Assembly (NCBI GenBank): GCA_034508935.3
Contig: CM067442.1
Location: 90,869,783 to 90,933,782, forward strand
Direction: 5' to 3'
Origin: Berghia stephanieae
Taxonomy: Eukaryota > Mollusca > Gastropoda > Nudibranchia > Aeolidiidae
Length of the DNA: 64,000 nt
Positions 47,913-61,680 of this stretch are shown in pieces. The notes below the pieces were generated by a model. That model ran no database searches, was not told the DNA's origin, and was given only the letters and a program-made list of their open reading frames with translations. Numbering within the stretch: position 1 is the first letter of the stretch; each line of letters opens with the position of its first letter. The position numbers and the translations under genes were made by a program.

Positions 47913-47964
47913 AGTCATAATGTCTATTATTTAATTAATTAATGAAATAATAGACATTATGACT
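47913..47964. repeat. Perfect 20-bp inverted repeat
   Basis: AGTCATAATGTCTATTATTT (47913-47932) and its exact complement (47945-47964) around a 12-bp AT-rich loop. Hairpin in DNA or RNA; too AT-rich to be an obvious terminator. Confidence 0.85.
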
Positions 47965-48555
47965 AACTTAATAAAACACCAATTTGCCATTAACGGGATT
48001 AAATAACGCTACAAAGTCCTTAATATAAAGTATCTGGTACCAAAACTTGCTTTTAAATAATTTTCATTGAACTAAAATTAAAAATAGCCACGTATCTCTG
48101 CGAATGGAACAAAAAATTTGCAGTTCCACAAGTTTTTTTGGTAGAAGTAGGCAAATGTTCATGATTACAGCCGGAACGACAGCAACGAAGCTTGTCTCAA
48201 CAACTTGCAGTAAGGGAGGGAAGCAATGTCTAAGTACGGGAATACATGAAAGAAGAACAGATTCAAGTTTACAATGTAAATACAACATGCCGCATCGTAA
48301 ATGTTACCATGTTACATTCAGATCATTCAAAAATGACCGCCGAGCGACATGTAGTGACATACTTATTAGAGGATCAATAAACATATCATGCGGACGTATA
48401 AATTGCGTGCCCACGACCAACAGTTGAATGGAAATGGCAATAAATTGGTGACGTATCAACCACTGAAACGAACAAAAGGTCAAACGAAAGAATACCGAGT
48501 GACCATAAACCAACAGAGCAATTTGCTAATTTCATTCAGTTACAACCCCCCACCC

Positions 48556-48557
<2 letters not shown>

Positions 48558-48652
<95 letters not shown>
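48558..48652. repeat. (CT)n(CA)n compound microsatellite
   Basis: CT for about 70 bp followed by CA for about 22 bp. Confidence 0.95.
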
Positions 48653-49272
48653 TATCCAGTCTAAAACTGAACTATATGGGATATTTCATTTATACTCCAT
48701 CCAGTGTGTAACATTTAAAATCCATGTAACTTAGTAAAATGTTCATTATTGCAATTCGGATGCATTCGATTTACGTTTGTTCTTCCTATTTTCAACGGGA
48801 GACATGAAAAGACCTCAGAGTCACTCACTTAGTTAAAATAGACAGCAGCAGAACAAAAAAATCGACAAACAACCAAACATGGTATAAAAAAATTTAAATA
48901 CAGCTAAAATGGCAAAATACATGTAATAAAGTACTTGTCATTAAAATGGAACGAAAGCGGTCCGGCGATGCACTGTATGAGAGACAGTAAGCAAAGCACA
49001 GGGCAAAATAACAGGAAATGCAACAAAGCCCGCCTGGTAATTTGACGAATGTACATTAACATGTATATAAATAAAACGGTGACCTGACAACCGTGACGCG
49101 TTAACCAGGAAACCAAAGGTCAAACAACTAACTGCAACAAGCCATTATTTTAAGCCCTTTCTTCTTCAGAGACAATCAGACCACATATTTGACGGGACAG
49201 TAATTCGAGGCCACATTATATTTAGGCTTTGCCGATTAAGTGACAGTTCTAGAAGCAAACAAAAATTTAATA

Positions 49273-49386
<114 letters not shown>

Positions 49387-49726
49387 GTCTAGTGGACTTG
49401 GGTTACCAGATCACAATATTAAGACCGACGAGGGGGATATTCGACAGGGCATGGAAAAATGCAAACTTATGAAATATTTACAAAGACTTTGTGCGAGAAT
49501 ATTTAACATAGTTGAAATGGTATTTTATATTTCATACCTTTTTTGATGATAAACATTTCAGTAATAGAACACAGAAAAGGTGCGTTCCGAATTTGGATGT
49601 TAACAAAATCAAAATTCTAACTAGAACATTAACGAAAACTGCTTGACAAGCGTGCGCACTGCATGATAGGACTTGGGCATTGAATACTCCACTACATAAA
49701 TTGTAACGGGGGCAGACTGATTGTTC

Positions 49727-49919
<193 letters not shown>

Positions 49920-50124
49920 CCGGTGGTTGAGGAAAAAGGCGAAGAAAAGAGGGAGGAAGGGGTATGGAAGTGAATCAATCAAGTAAAGGCGGGGGTAGGG
50001 ATGATCCAAAACATGCAACACAGTGATGGGGAGGAAAACCGGGGAGACAGCATTATAAACATTAATACACATATATTATATATTAAAAACCTGTTGACGG
50101 ACTGGTCACGCATGCCTGGCCTTA

Positions 50125-50652
50125 CCGTGACCACCACATTTTTTACAGCAGTTTGAAATAGACCACTATTAACAACTGAACTGACAGATACATTCCTTAT
50201 TATTATACAGACTTATAAGGATACACACGGCCACTTCCGTAGCGCACACACATCAAATAAGTTATCCTATCTACTTAAAGAAAAATAAACATCTCTTCGA
50301 GACACATCAACGAATTACTGCAGTCTTCAAGTACAAAAATGTTGTGAAGCAACAGGTCATGATGCCAATAGCTACGCAAATTTTATGTACGGTACGTATC
50401 TAGGAAAAGAGAGGAGAGAAAGGGGAGGGGGGTTGGGGATGGTGGTGGTATGCATAACTAAACAATCAGAACAAGGGAGATAGGAAAGAATGGGTATGTA
50501 TGGGGGATGGGGAAGAGCGCTGCAAGTAAAAAAAATGTATTAAAAGACATCACCGTAGAGGGTCGCAAATCCTTTGAGTGTTTGTTTGTTTGTTTTTTTT
50601 TTGGTTCTTTTTTGTTTGTTTTTTTTTTTTTTTTTTTTTTGGGGGGGGGGGG

Positions 50653-50709
<57 letters not shown>

Positions 50710-51450
50710 AGAGAGAGAGATGAAAATTGGGATAATAATACAGAACTTAAATGAAAGCTTCGAAACAGATGTACGACTAAGCGAGTAACGAATTTTTCAG
50801 TTTGCTCGTCGACACTTAGTTCTAAAAAATTGATGTATTGTCACAAATCGACCAGCGTGAAACAAAATCTCTGGTTGAATCATGATGTCCATTTCACATA
50901 ACGGTACCTCTATAATATCCGTGACCACCACATTTTTTACAGCAGTTTGAAATAGACCACTATTAACAACTGAACTGACAGATACATTACTTATTATTAT
51001 ACAGACTTATAAGGATACACACGGCCACTTCCGTAGCGCACACACATCAAATAAGTTATCCTATCTACTTAACGAAAAATAAACATCTCTTCGAGACACA
51101 TCAACGAATTACTGCAGTCTTCAAGTACAAAAATGTTGTGAAGCAACAGGTCATGATGCCAATAGCTACGCAAATTTTATGTACGGTACGTATCTAGGAA
51201 AAGAGAGGAGAGAAAGGGGAGGGGGTTGGGGATGGTGGTGGTATGCATAACTAAACAATCAGAACAAGGGAGATAGGAAAGAATGGGTATGTATGGGGGA
51301 TGGGGAAGAGCGCTGCAAGTAAAAAAAATGTATTAAAAGACATCACCGTAGAGGGTCGCAAATCCTTTGAGTGTTTGTTTGTTTGTTTTTGTTTTTTTTT
51401 TTGGTTCTTTTTTGTTTGTTTTTTTTTCTTTTTTTTTTTGGGGGGGGGGG

Positions 51451-51530
<80 letters not shown>

Positions 51531-52242
51531 AGATGAAAATTGGGATAATAATACAGAACTTAAATGAAAGCTTCGAAACAGATGTACGACTAAGCGAGTA
51601 ACGAATTTTTCAGTTTGCTCGTCGACACTTAGTTCTAAAAAATTGATGTATTGTCACAAATCGACCAGCGTGAAACAAAACCTCTGGTTGAATCATGATG
51701 TCCATTTCACATAACGGTACCTCTATAATATCCGTGACCACCACATTTTTTACAGCAGTTTGAAATAGACTGAACTGACAGATACATTACTTATTATTAT
51801 ACAGACTTATAAGGATACACACGGCCACTTCCGTAGCGCACACACATCAAATAAGTTATCCTATCTACTTAAAGAAAAAATAAACATCTCTTCGAGACAC
51901 ATCAACGAATTACTGCAGTCTTCAAGTACAAAAATGTTGTGAAGCAACAGGTCATGATGCCAATAGCTACGCAAATTTTATGTACGGTACGTATCTAGGA
52001 AAAGAGAGGAGAGAAAGGGGAGGGGGGTTGGGGATGGTGGTGGTATGCATAACTAAACAATCAGAACAAGGGAGATAGGAAAGAATGGGTATGTATGGGG
52101 GATGGGGAAGAGCGCTGCAAGTAAAAAAAATGTATTAAAAGACATCACCGTAGAGGGTCGCAAATCCTTTGAGTGTTTGTTTGTTTGTTTTTGTTTTTTT
52201 TTTGGTTCTTTTTTGTTTGTTTTTTTTTTTTGGGGGGGGGGG

Positions 52243-52307
<65 letters not shown>

Positions 52308-52513
52308 AGAGAGATGAAAATTGGGATAATAATACAGAACTTAAATGAAAGCTTCGAAACAGATGTACGACTAAGCGAGTAACGAATTTTTCAGTTTGCT
52401 CGTCGACACTTAGTTCTAAAAAATTGATTATTGTCACAAATCGACCAGCGTGAAACAAAACCTCTGGTTGAATCATGATGTCCATTTCACATAACGGTAC
52501 CTCTATAATATCC
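50125..52513. repeat. Three tandem copies of a ~0.8-kb unit
   Basis: Units 50125-50918, 50919-51731 and 51732-52513, each starting CCGTGACCACCACATTTTTT and ending ACCTCTATAATATCC. Near-identical apart from length changes in an internal T/G/(GA)n tract, scattered substitutions and a short deletion near the start of unit 3. A 38-base C run follows unit 3. The shared open frame in each unit (MGKSAASKKNVLKDI...) is not called as a gene. Confidence 0.92.
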
Positions 52514-52518
52514 AGATA

Positions 52519-52520
<2 letters not shown>

Positions 52521-52558
<38 letters not shown>
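52521..52558. repeat. 38-base C homopolymer
   Basis: Uninterrupted C run directly after the triplicated 0.8-kb unit. Confidence 0.9.
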
Positions 52559-53492
52559 ACTTTTTTAAAAATTATATATTTCTTTCCACACGAGGGGGGA
52601 AAGACCAACACCACAAAAGCCTGCCGTCTACTCACCAAACAAGATGAGGGAAACAATATAACTAATTAGACCGGCTTCCTCCCTAATGAGCAGTAGTTCT
52701 AGACCCAACAGTCGATAGAATAAAGATACGTGTATAAATAACGCATACCATTATAACCTGGTCACAACACAGTTAGGCTACTAGTTCTGCTAACTTCTAT
52801 GTATCGAGTTATATCGACGATTTTCAGAAGGTTTACACAATCCCAACGTTCGCGATGCAGAATTTACACATGATAATAAATAAAAAAGACATCGAATCCG
52901 TTAAAAATAGATAAACATAAATAAAATCATCAATAATTAAAAATGCAAAAATGAAGACTGATCCAATCCAGGGAAGACATAAGAAACCTTGCGCAAATAG
53001 TACCAGTTTGATCTTAATTAACAAAGAATTTCTTTTTCAAATCACGAAGGAAAAAGACGAGAGTGGGGGCAAAAGCAGCATTCGGTGATACAGACAGTTA
53101 AGAGGACGACACGTGGTGATATAAACAAAAAACCTTACAATTCTAGTATCGCGTACTTACGTTGTTACTGTTCGTGATAAAAGCATTATATTCAGTGTCC
53201 TGTCATAGATACACCATTACGATTTAATCAAAGAAGAAACAAAGATAACATATTAACCGAGTCGGGAATGTTAATAACAATAACACCTCGTTCCATTCAT
53301 CAACCAGTTCAGAGACAAAAGAGAAGTTCCAAACAACACAAAACAAAACTACAAAACAAAACTATCGGAGGGGAACTTTCGTGAAACGTGAATCAAAAGA
53401 CATTCATCGAGTGTAAAAACAAGTGCAGCATTGTTAATATGTGAACGAAAACGTTAATATTAAACAATTAAACAGCTATACAATTCAACTGA

Positions 53493-53493
53493 G

Positions 53494-53570
<77 letters not shown>
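53493..53570. repeat. (GA)n microsatellite
   Basis: GA dinucleotides with one interruption. Confidence 0.95.
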
Positions 53571-53573
<3 letters not shown>

Positions 53574-54508
53574 GGGTGGGAGGGAGGGCGGCGTGATAAA
53601 CACAAGTTTGTGTAAAAGGAAAATAACGCGAAACATTAAAGATAATATGTATTACACTTCGAGCAATGAAAGGGATAACCGTTTTTTTCCTTTTCATTGC
53701 CTGAGGCGTTATCTTCCCCTTACATTTAGCATTGGCACCGACTCACCAACTTGTCAGATTTTTACCTCTTTTTAAATTTGTCTTTCATTTAAAAAATAAA
53801 TAAATAAAAATGATCCCGCGCTCAAATCCTGTGCAAAACCTCGCAATAAAATGTTTCGGGTTCTTGTGCAAGATTTCGTGGTAATATTATGGATGGCAAT
53901 CTATACGTGGAAGAAAAGGGGGGGGGGGGGGGGGGGGGAAACCCTATCAGCCCCGATAAGGAAAAGGAGTGTAACATTCATTATGGCATCACCAAAGATT
54001 CTCCCTTTCAGAAGTCTAATGCATACTACACCATCTCATCCTACACGCTTACGTCACAAAGTATTGTAAACAAGTACCAAGGAACATTAAACGGTAGCGG
54101 AATATTATAATAACATCTTTTAAAATGCCGACGGAGACATCCGGCAGTACAAGATAACATGACGTGGGCCGTTAAGATGAAAAGACTTCGTATCTGTTGT
54201 TCAACTTCAAAAAAAAAATGTTATATATTGTTGTGTGTGTGTGTGGGGGGGGGGGGGTTGTGTTTTATCTTCTCTGTTTTAACGAGAGAGGCGAAGTGAA
54301 CACCAAAGCCTAATTCATTTTAACTATTGGTTCCACCCATAACTAATATTCTATGAACATCTATGAACAAAGAGCACGCGCATTAAATAAAAATCAGAGG
54401 TAAATCCAAGAGCACTTTTATAAATTGCAGCTAGACTGAAATCGCTTTTAAATCCCAAACTGACACAGCTACATGATCATCACCATAATACAATAAAATG
54501 ATTACAGA

Positions 54509-54713
<205 letters not shown>

Positions 54714-55477
54714 AGCGACCACCAAGCTATTTAAAATAAAGATTAGTAATTGTTATCTCATGCTTTTATAATCTCGCTGTGTGTTTTAGGGAGGGTATTA
54801 TTTAATTCACAGAGAACTAAACAGATCATCCATTCAATGTCTTTCTGGACTAGCAGATAAACACAAGTAAGCACTGCCAAACATGATTATCACTACTACT
54901 ACTAGTTGTCATCTTTAATAAAAGTTTATTTGCAATGCACCCTTCACATAACTAGTCTACACTGCTTGCTTTAGAGCCACGGGTGGATTAAACAAGGGCT
55001 ATCGGTGGTCGTTATCCCTAATGTTTGCTACAGGCTCCAAAATTGCTCAATTCAAGTTTTGGGAATAAAACCACACATGATTTCTGGTAAGGAATTGTAA
55101 CCTGAAATGGTGACCAATACTCTTTACTCTCCAGAAAGAGGGTCAGATAACTTACTTGGTAAAGTACTCAATTTGAATTTGAATAAGATTTTATCCAACC
55201 GGTCATCCACTCATCAGTAACAGTGCGGCGCAGTAATAGACTAGTGTCATAGCAAAAGGGAAGCAAACAACTAATCCATTTAGTGACAGAGACAGAGATA
55301 TTAAACCTGCCAAATTAAAAATTACAAATTTACCAATTTTTATGTTAATGTTTAGTAATTTGACAAGGAAATTAGTAATTTCTGAAATCGTGTATAAACA
55401 ACCACAATAATTTGACATTGATGATCACTTCAACATTACATCACCATGCTTATACACTGCAGAAATGCTTTATCATT

Positions 55478-55746
55478 GTTATTATTATTAATGTATTATT
55501 ATTATATTATTATTATCAGTATATTATTATTATTATTATTATCAGTATATTATTATTATTATTATTAGTATATTATTATTATTATTTATCAGTATATTAT
55601 TATTATTATTATTATCAGTATATTATTATTATTATTACCATTATATTATTATTATTATTATTATTATATCATTGTATTTATAATTAATATTATCATCATC
55701 ATCATTAATATTATTATTATTATTATTATAGCATTAGTAGCAGTTT

Positions 55747-55823
<77 letters not shown>

Positions 55824-55850
55824 TATTATTATTATTATTATCATCATTAT
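55478..55850. repeat. (ATT)n/(TAG)n compound repeat
   Basis: ATT triplets broken by repeated TATCAGTAT joints, then a TAG tract (about 55747-55821), then ATT again. The repeated joint suggests a higher-order unit of about 30-60 bp. Confidence 0.9.
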
Positions 55851-57926
55851 TCAAGTATTACTGGGAATTAAAAATTCGTAATTTTCCATACAATATCGTA
55901 TTATCCCTGCATAAATCTGTGCGTAGATAAACATCAAACCAACAAAGTAAAGATGTCAAAAACTAATGATGATCATCCATAAAGCTGAGTAAAATTTAGT
56001 AATAAATGTACTTGGCAATGCATACAGTAGATGATCCTACACATGACCACTCATACCGCCCGTACAAGAGCTGTCCGATTTAATGATTATCTGTGGTCAA
56101 TAAAGTGAGAAATTTGTATATCTTCGTAAATCTCCAAAGATAGCCCATAACATTATCTTCTGTTATCTACCATCAATTGGATTCAATAGTCTGATGTCAC
56201 ATTGCCCAGCAACGGCGAGCAGTGTGGTTCTAAACAAAGAAAATTGGTACCTTTTATTCTTCATGCTGGCTAGAACTTTTCATATGTCATGTGATCAGAA
56301 TATGTATTTAAAAAGTCAAAACATGATCATATTTATAATGTTTTTCTCCTCTGGATACACTTTTATACTCGTCGGAGAAATATTTCATAAGGGCATCCGC
56401 CATTATTCCGATAGTTTAGAGCCAGTTACTAAGATACTATGCGTCATTACGAGGGAAGTGACCACATGACTGTTGAAGCCAATTGCTAATGATAGGAATT
56501 ATGAATTATAATTATGATATGCATTAGTTTCGTAATCTGGTTGAAGCAATAAGTTTTGAGTTTGTGATAATCTACCACAATAAAAACTAATCAAAGACAT
56601 TAAAGAACAATTATTTAATCTCCACAATTACATCACTGACAATGATGAAACATTCCCCTCTTACAAACATCATTTCCAAAAAATCACTTGCAATGCATCA
56701 ACAACAACAACAAAAAATTTAAAAATAGAAAGAGATAAAAGATTCAACTTCCTCTTTAAAAAAAGTAGAAGAAAGAAAGATAAATAAAGAGAAAAACATG
56801 GAAAAACAACTTCCTTCTCTATTCGGCGGTGGAATTAATTTGTAGTGGAAGGGAACATAGACAACCTTTAACTCCTTACATTACAAGATTCGGACAGTGC
56901 GAAAAGTCATTATTCAGTACAGGTATTTCAATATATGGTTTACATTAAATACTCCCCAGTTCTAACCATTGATTCAATTGTTGCAAGATACAAAACCACA
57001 TGTCGCCTTAAACATTTATTTGTCTCAATGAGAGAATCTAGTGAAAATTAATCAGCCAATTGGCGATCTAAAAGAAATTAAAAATAACAAAGAGCATTCA
57101 TTCTCTTGTTTGTAAACAACCAGCTATGTTTATCCTAGAGGGATTTGAGAGTGCACCACAGAGCTCGAGGTGGGAGAAAAGAAAGAAAAAAGTGATGAAT
57201 TGCAGTAGCTACCTGATTCTTTGTGTTACCTGAAAATGTATGTCTTACTTCCATACTTTTAGCTCTCTAAACATCGTGGAAAAACAGGGCTTAGGATTGG
57301 ACAGGAAAAAACTAAAATCTACTACTTTATTGGAATCAGAAATATGTCTGCAAATAGCAGCATATATTTATACGACACTTCCACTTTCGATTGTAGTCTG
57401 GTAAAGTACAATTCATTCTTGAGTCGCACTGACCTAAAACCCCAAAATTAAACTAGCAGCAATGTAGAATTACACTAGAAATAAAGAACACCACCAAACT
57501 GAAATCAAATCTAACCTCAAAGTGAAATCTAAACAATTTTAACTTTTGGTCGATTGCAGTCTTTTTCCATTTTCTTTGCCAAGATATAATTTTAATATAT
57601 TATATAATGCGAAAACAATCTGAAACTGATATTCATAAACCGCATTGAAAAAAAAAATTCACAATGGATTTGGGCAACGAAAATATGACAATAAAGAAAG
57701 CTATCTATATATAAACTAACCCTATCCAACTTGAAAAAAAAATAATATCTTGACAGCATAATTAGAGTAAAAGTAAAAGAATCAACAACAATTAATAATA
57801 ATAATAATTATTATTATATTATTAAATTATTATCATTATCATGGAAAGTAATCATAGCAGCAGCTGCAACAAAAGTAGTGGTAGTGGTAGTAGTAGTAGA
57901 GTAGTAATAGAAGATAGTCGTAGTCG

Positions 57927-58440
57927 TAGTATTGTAGTTGTAGTATTTTATTTTAAGTTAATAATAAAGGTTTCATTTGTAATAAAATCGGAGTGGGCAG
58001 GGTTGCGCTCATGTATATTTACTATTATACTATATATAACGTGGACTTAACTGGCTTTTGCTAATGTGGTAATGGTAGTCTCTAACTCTACTCTAGTTCT
58101 AGGTCTAGCTAGGCGGGCAAGGAGTTGTTGGGAAATTGAAATTGAAGAAAATGAAAAATCTCATGGTCAAAAAATTAATAGTAGTATTGTAGTTGTAGTA
58201 TTTTATTTTAAGTTAATAATAATAAAGGTTTCATTTGTAATAAAATTGGAGTGGGCAGGGTTGCGCTCATGTATATTTACTATTATACTATATATAACGT
58301 GGACTTAACTGGCCTTTGCTAATGTGGTAATGGTAGTCTCTAACTCTACTCTAGTTCTAGGTCTAGCTAGGCGGGCAAGGAGTTGTATTGTTGGGAAATT
58401 GAAATTGAAGAAAATGAAAAATCTCATGGTCAGAAAATTA
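57927..58440. repeat. Tandem duplication, ~255-bp unit
   Basis: Unit 1 from 57927 and unit 2 from 58182 both read TAGTATTGTAGTTGTAGTAT... through GGGTTGCGCTCATGTATATT and CTCATGGTCA. They differ by a 3-bp ATA gain, a 5-bp gain and a few substitutions. No gene seen. Confidence 0.88.
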
Positions 58441-59185
58441 AAAAAATAAAATAACGTTTACCTTTATATTGGAAGACGTCAATGAACAGTAAGATCCAAC
58501 TCTGGTCTGGGGCGTTTCTACAGCAGATTTAAGAATAAATAAAAGTGGAACAATTGATATTCCAAATTTCCAATCCCAACCCTAGATTGCATTGACTGAG
58601 ATTCTGAGAGTGAGCGTGAGTGTGAGTACTCGGTTCCGTAATTTCCGACTTGATTTGTGATAGAAATAGAATCCACCAATCTACAGATGTCAAAGACTTT
58701 TTCTCTAATCCAAAATTCAGCAGTAAGGTTATTGAGTAATTCACATCTTTTCTCATCCGACTACTACAATGAACAGAGAGATAAACACCTGGAGTCGACT
58801 AACTATGCTATGACAGTCAAGTCAAGAAGTGCACTGACTGACTCAACCTGTGGCTTGTTTTCAAATCTTATCGACTTATTTTGAGTTTGAGCAGAGTCCT
58901 TGTTTTGTAATCAACCACGAAAAACAACCAGATTAACTATATCCAACAACAAAAGAAAACATCGCTTTAGATGTAAATCCTGTCAAAATATAGCTGGAGC
59001 GGAACACGGTAAATAGTACAGATAAATACAAACAAAAAAAAGTTGGACAGTTCCTCTCTACACAAATTTAGACGTCCATTTTACAACAGGAGTTTGTACT
59101 TCCCGTCACGTGACAACGTAACTAATTATAGAAAAATGATTCTTATTATTATAATAAGTATAAATTGCTGCTCCAAAACCTTAGC

Positions 59186-59257
59186 TCCTCGGTAGTATAG
59201 TGGTAAGTATCCCCGCCTGTCACGCGGGAGACCGGGGTTCGATTCCCCGCCGGGGAG
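59186..59257 (+). tRNA. tRNA-Asp (anticodon GTC)
   Basis: 72-nt cloverleaf: acceptor stem TCCTCGG pairs with CCGGGGA plus discriminator G; D arm TAGTATAGTGGTAAGTA (box A); anticodon stem CCCGC/GCGGG around loop CTGTCAC with anticodon GTC at 59219-59221; T arm with box B GGTTCGATTCC. No intron. A run of T from 59262 serves as the Pol III terminator. No mismatched stems, so likely functional and not a SINE head. Confidence 0.95.
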
Positions 59258-59261
59258 AGCA

Positions 59262-59273
59262 TTTTTTTTTTTA
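59262..59273 (+). terminator. Pol III oligo-T terminator of tRNA-Asp
   Basis: A T run starting five bases after the tRNA 3' end, as expected for RNA polymerase III termination. Confidence 0.7.
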
Positions 59274-59378
59274 TTATTTTACTTTATTTTTCTTCTTCTA
59301 TCTGGTGCTCAAGGGCGAACTCGGTTTTCTTTCTAGTTCTCTTTTTGTTTTCTTTTTTTTCGTGAGGGTTTTTTTTCT

Positions 59379-59389
<11 letters not shown>

Positions 59390-59410
<21 letters not shown>

Positions 59411-59420
59411 GGGAGGGGGG
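59390..59420. repeat. Poly-G tract
   Basis: 24 G, one A, six G, close downstream of tRNA-Asp. Confidence 0.9.
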
Positions 59421-59699
59421 TTGCTTCTGATGAGGCAAACAAAGGAACCCTAATATTACCAACGATGGTAGATTATTGATGTTACTCCAAATCAAAGTGC
59501 AGATATTAATATGGTGCCCTAAGTAAACACGTCGTTCCAAATAATACTGAACTTTTTTATTATATCAAACAATCTAACCGACGTACAAAATAAACTCGAA
59601 TTAGACTAGTATAGTGTTTGTTCTCTGTGATACATATTTGATTATCCTGTGGTGCAATCTAATATCTTCCAACCGACGTATAATTATTTGCTAAACAGC

Positions 59700-60370
59700 C
59701 TCCAAGAAATATTGTTCTTTAAATTTAAAAAAAATATTTTTTTTAAATAATAATAAAAAACAGGGTTGAAGATCAACATTGTTCCATACAGCCAATGTTA
59801 AATTTTTATCATCAAACATCGAATTACTGACAAATCTAAAAAAATGAAAACTATTTTTTACAGACTGATATACGAGTAACTTGCAAAGCATTTTTTTTTT
59901 AATTTCAGGCTAATTCTCCCACCCGTTGACTCAAATTAATACCAAAGAAAATCTGTTATGTCGCAATACACTCAGTCCTTAATTTGACCGTTGGCTTTCA
60001 TTGCGAGTATAGCTGATTTTACACAATTCTTGTACATCCGCAACAAAAAATGATGATATGATTTTTAATATTTCTTGATACTATTAAGTAATAATATCTC
60101 ACCCGCAATAAACAAACAAACAAAAAATAATTTTAAAAAAAAAAGATGTACCTCTCTTGATATTCTCAAGTAATAAAGATCTATCTATTCTTTTCTTTTC
60201 TTTTTTTAAAAATTGGCTTGGGTGGGGGGGGGGGGTCAACATTGTCGATAACATAATTACCAGACAAGTTGAAAATAATAAAACTATTTTTACGGATTAA
60301 TATACGAGTAACTTGCCAACTTTTCGTAAATAAAGGGTAGTTCTATTACCCGTTGACTCAAAAAAGATTC
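59700..60370. repeat. Diverged ~420-bp duplication
   Basis: The stretch ACTGATATACGAGTAACTTG...CCCGTTGACTCAAA near 59865-59932 recurs near 60295-60362, and each copy is preceded by a related TCAACATTG block. Unknown element. Confidence 0.5.
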
Positions 60371-60490
60371 GTCTGATCTATATTTAGTTCCACAATAATA
60401 AGTATAAGTATAATAGATGATTGACTGTTTGTGATAGTAATAGCCTTTATTTCTATATTATAAATCAACCAGTTTTTGATGTTTTTAAAA

Positions 60491-60637
<147 letters not shown>

Positions 60638-61386
60638 ATTTGGCGTTTTGTTTGTTTTGTTTTGTTTTGTTTTGTTTGTTGTTTTTTTTTAAATAATTTT
60701 AAAATATATATTTTGTGTTAAATAAAATTTCAGATAAAGTAAGTATAATGTTTCTTGTTTGCTTTTGGATTACTGCCCTGAGGTACCATTGAGCTTTGGG
60801 GACTGAAACTGGATGCTAGACTATAATATAATATAATACCATTTTAGATTGTCCCATTACATACATTAAAAAAAAAAAAAACAGAAAGAAAGAGAAAAAA
60901 GAAAAAGACTGTAAGAAAGAAAAAAAAAACTAGAAGTAAAAACAGACACAAAATTAATAAGAAATTAAATGAGCTTTCTAGATCTTAAAGTTGCAACCAG
61001 ATAGAACCAAATCGCTGCACAGCACATAAAAAAGGGGAATAAATTGACATTATATTATTATTTCTGTTTTTGACTTCTCTGTTATTTGATCGAGGATATC
61101 AAGGGAAACAACTAAAGACATTAAGACATAAAAATATTTTTTAAGAAGTTATGTATCTTGAGTTATGTTCCAGGATCTCATGTCATCCTCTCAACGTGTT
61201 TCTCAATTTTCTTTCTGTCAATAATGGATAGCTTAGTTTATTGTTTAGTGCAGTGTGCTCTGCTACATTTCTTAACGTTCGGCATGCCATTTTTTTCTCA
61301 GAGAAAGTAAACAAAGGACAAACTCCCCTTTATGATGAATAACGGAATCGAGCAATGTTGAGCATGATCAATTATTACATGTCATG

Positions 61387-61680
61387 AATGATTTTACTAA
61401 ATCGATGGTTGATGGAAATTACAGTGATATTGTTTATCTTGATCTTTGCAAAGCATTTGATTCTGTTCCACAAAATAGATTGTTCGTTCATCTAAGGCCG
61501 TGTTAAATGAATACGAATATTTTTATGAATGGATTAATGATATTCTTAAAGATAGAATTCAAAGAATAGGGAAAAGTCGGATTACAAGCCTGTTATTGGT
61601 GGCATTCTCCAGGGAGGCATATTGGGATCATTACTTTCCATATTATACATTCGAGATGGACCAGGTGACTAAAAAAAGTT
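61387..61680 (+). mobile_element. LINE reverse-transcriptase fragment, decayed
   Basis: Reads NDFTKSMVDGNYSDIVYLDL then CKAFDSVPQNRL, the RT motif with the first catalytic Asp, as in CR1/Jockey-type LINEs; further on, in other frames, INDILKDRIQR and GGILQGGILGSLLSILYI, corresponding to the SGVPQGSVLGPLLFLLYI motif. No YADD box follows. At least one stop and frame change; a short nonfunctional relic. Confidence 0.85.

Noticed and set aside
47645-47914. 89-codon ORF beside the foldback MITE
   Set aside because: Begins inside the MITE and shows no domain.
50507-52382. Recurrent ORFs starting MGKSAASKKNVLKDI in each 0.8-kb unit
   Set aside because: The frame quickly runs into T, G and GA simple sequence, has no recognisable domain, and repeats only because the DNA unit is triplicated.
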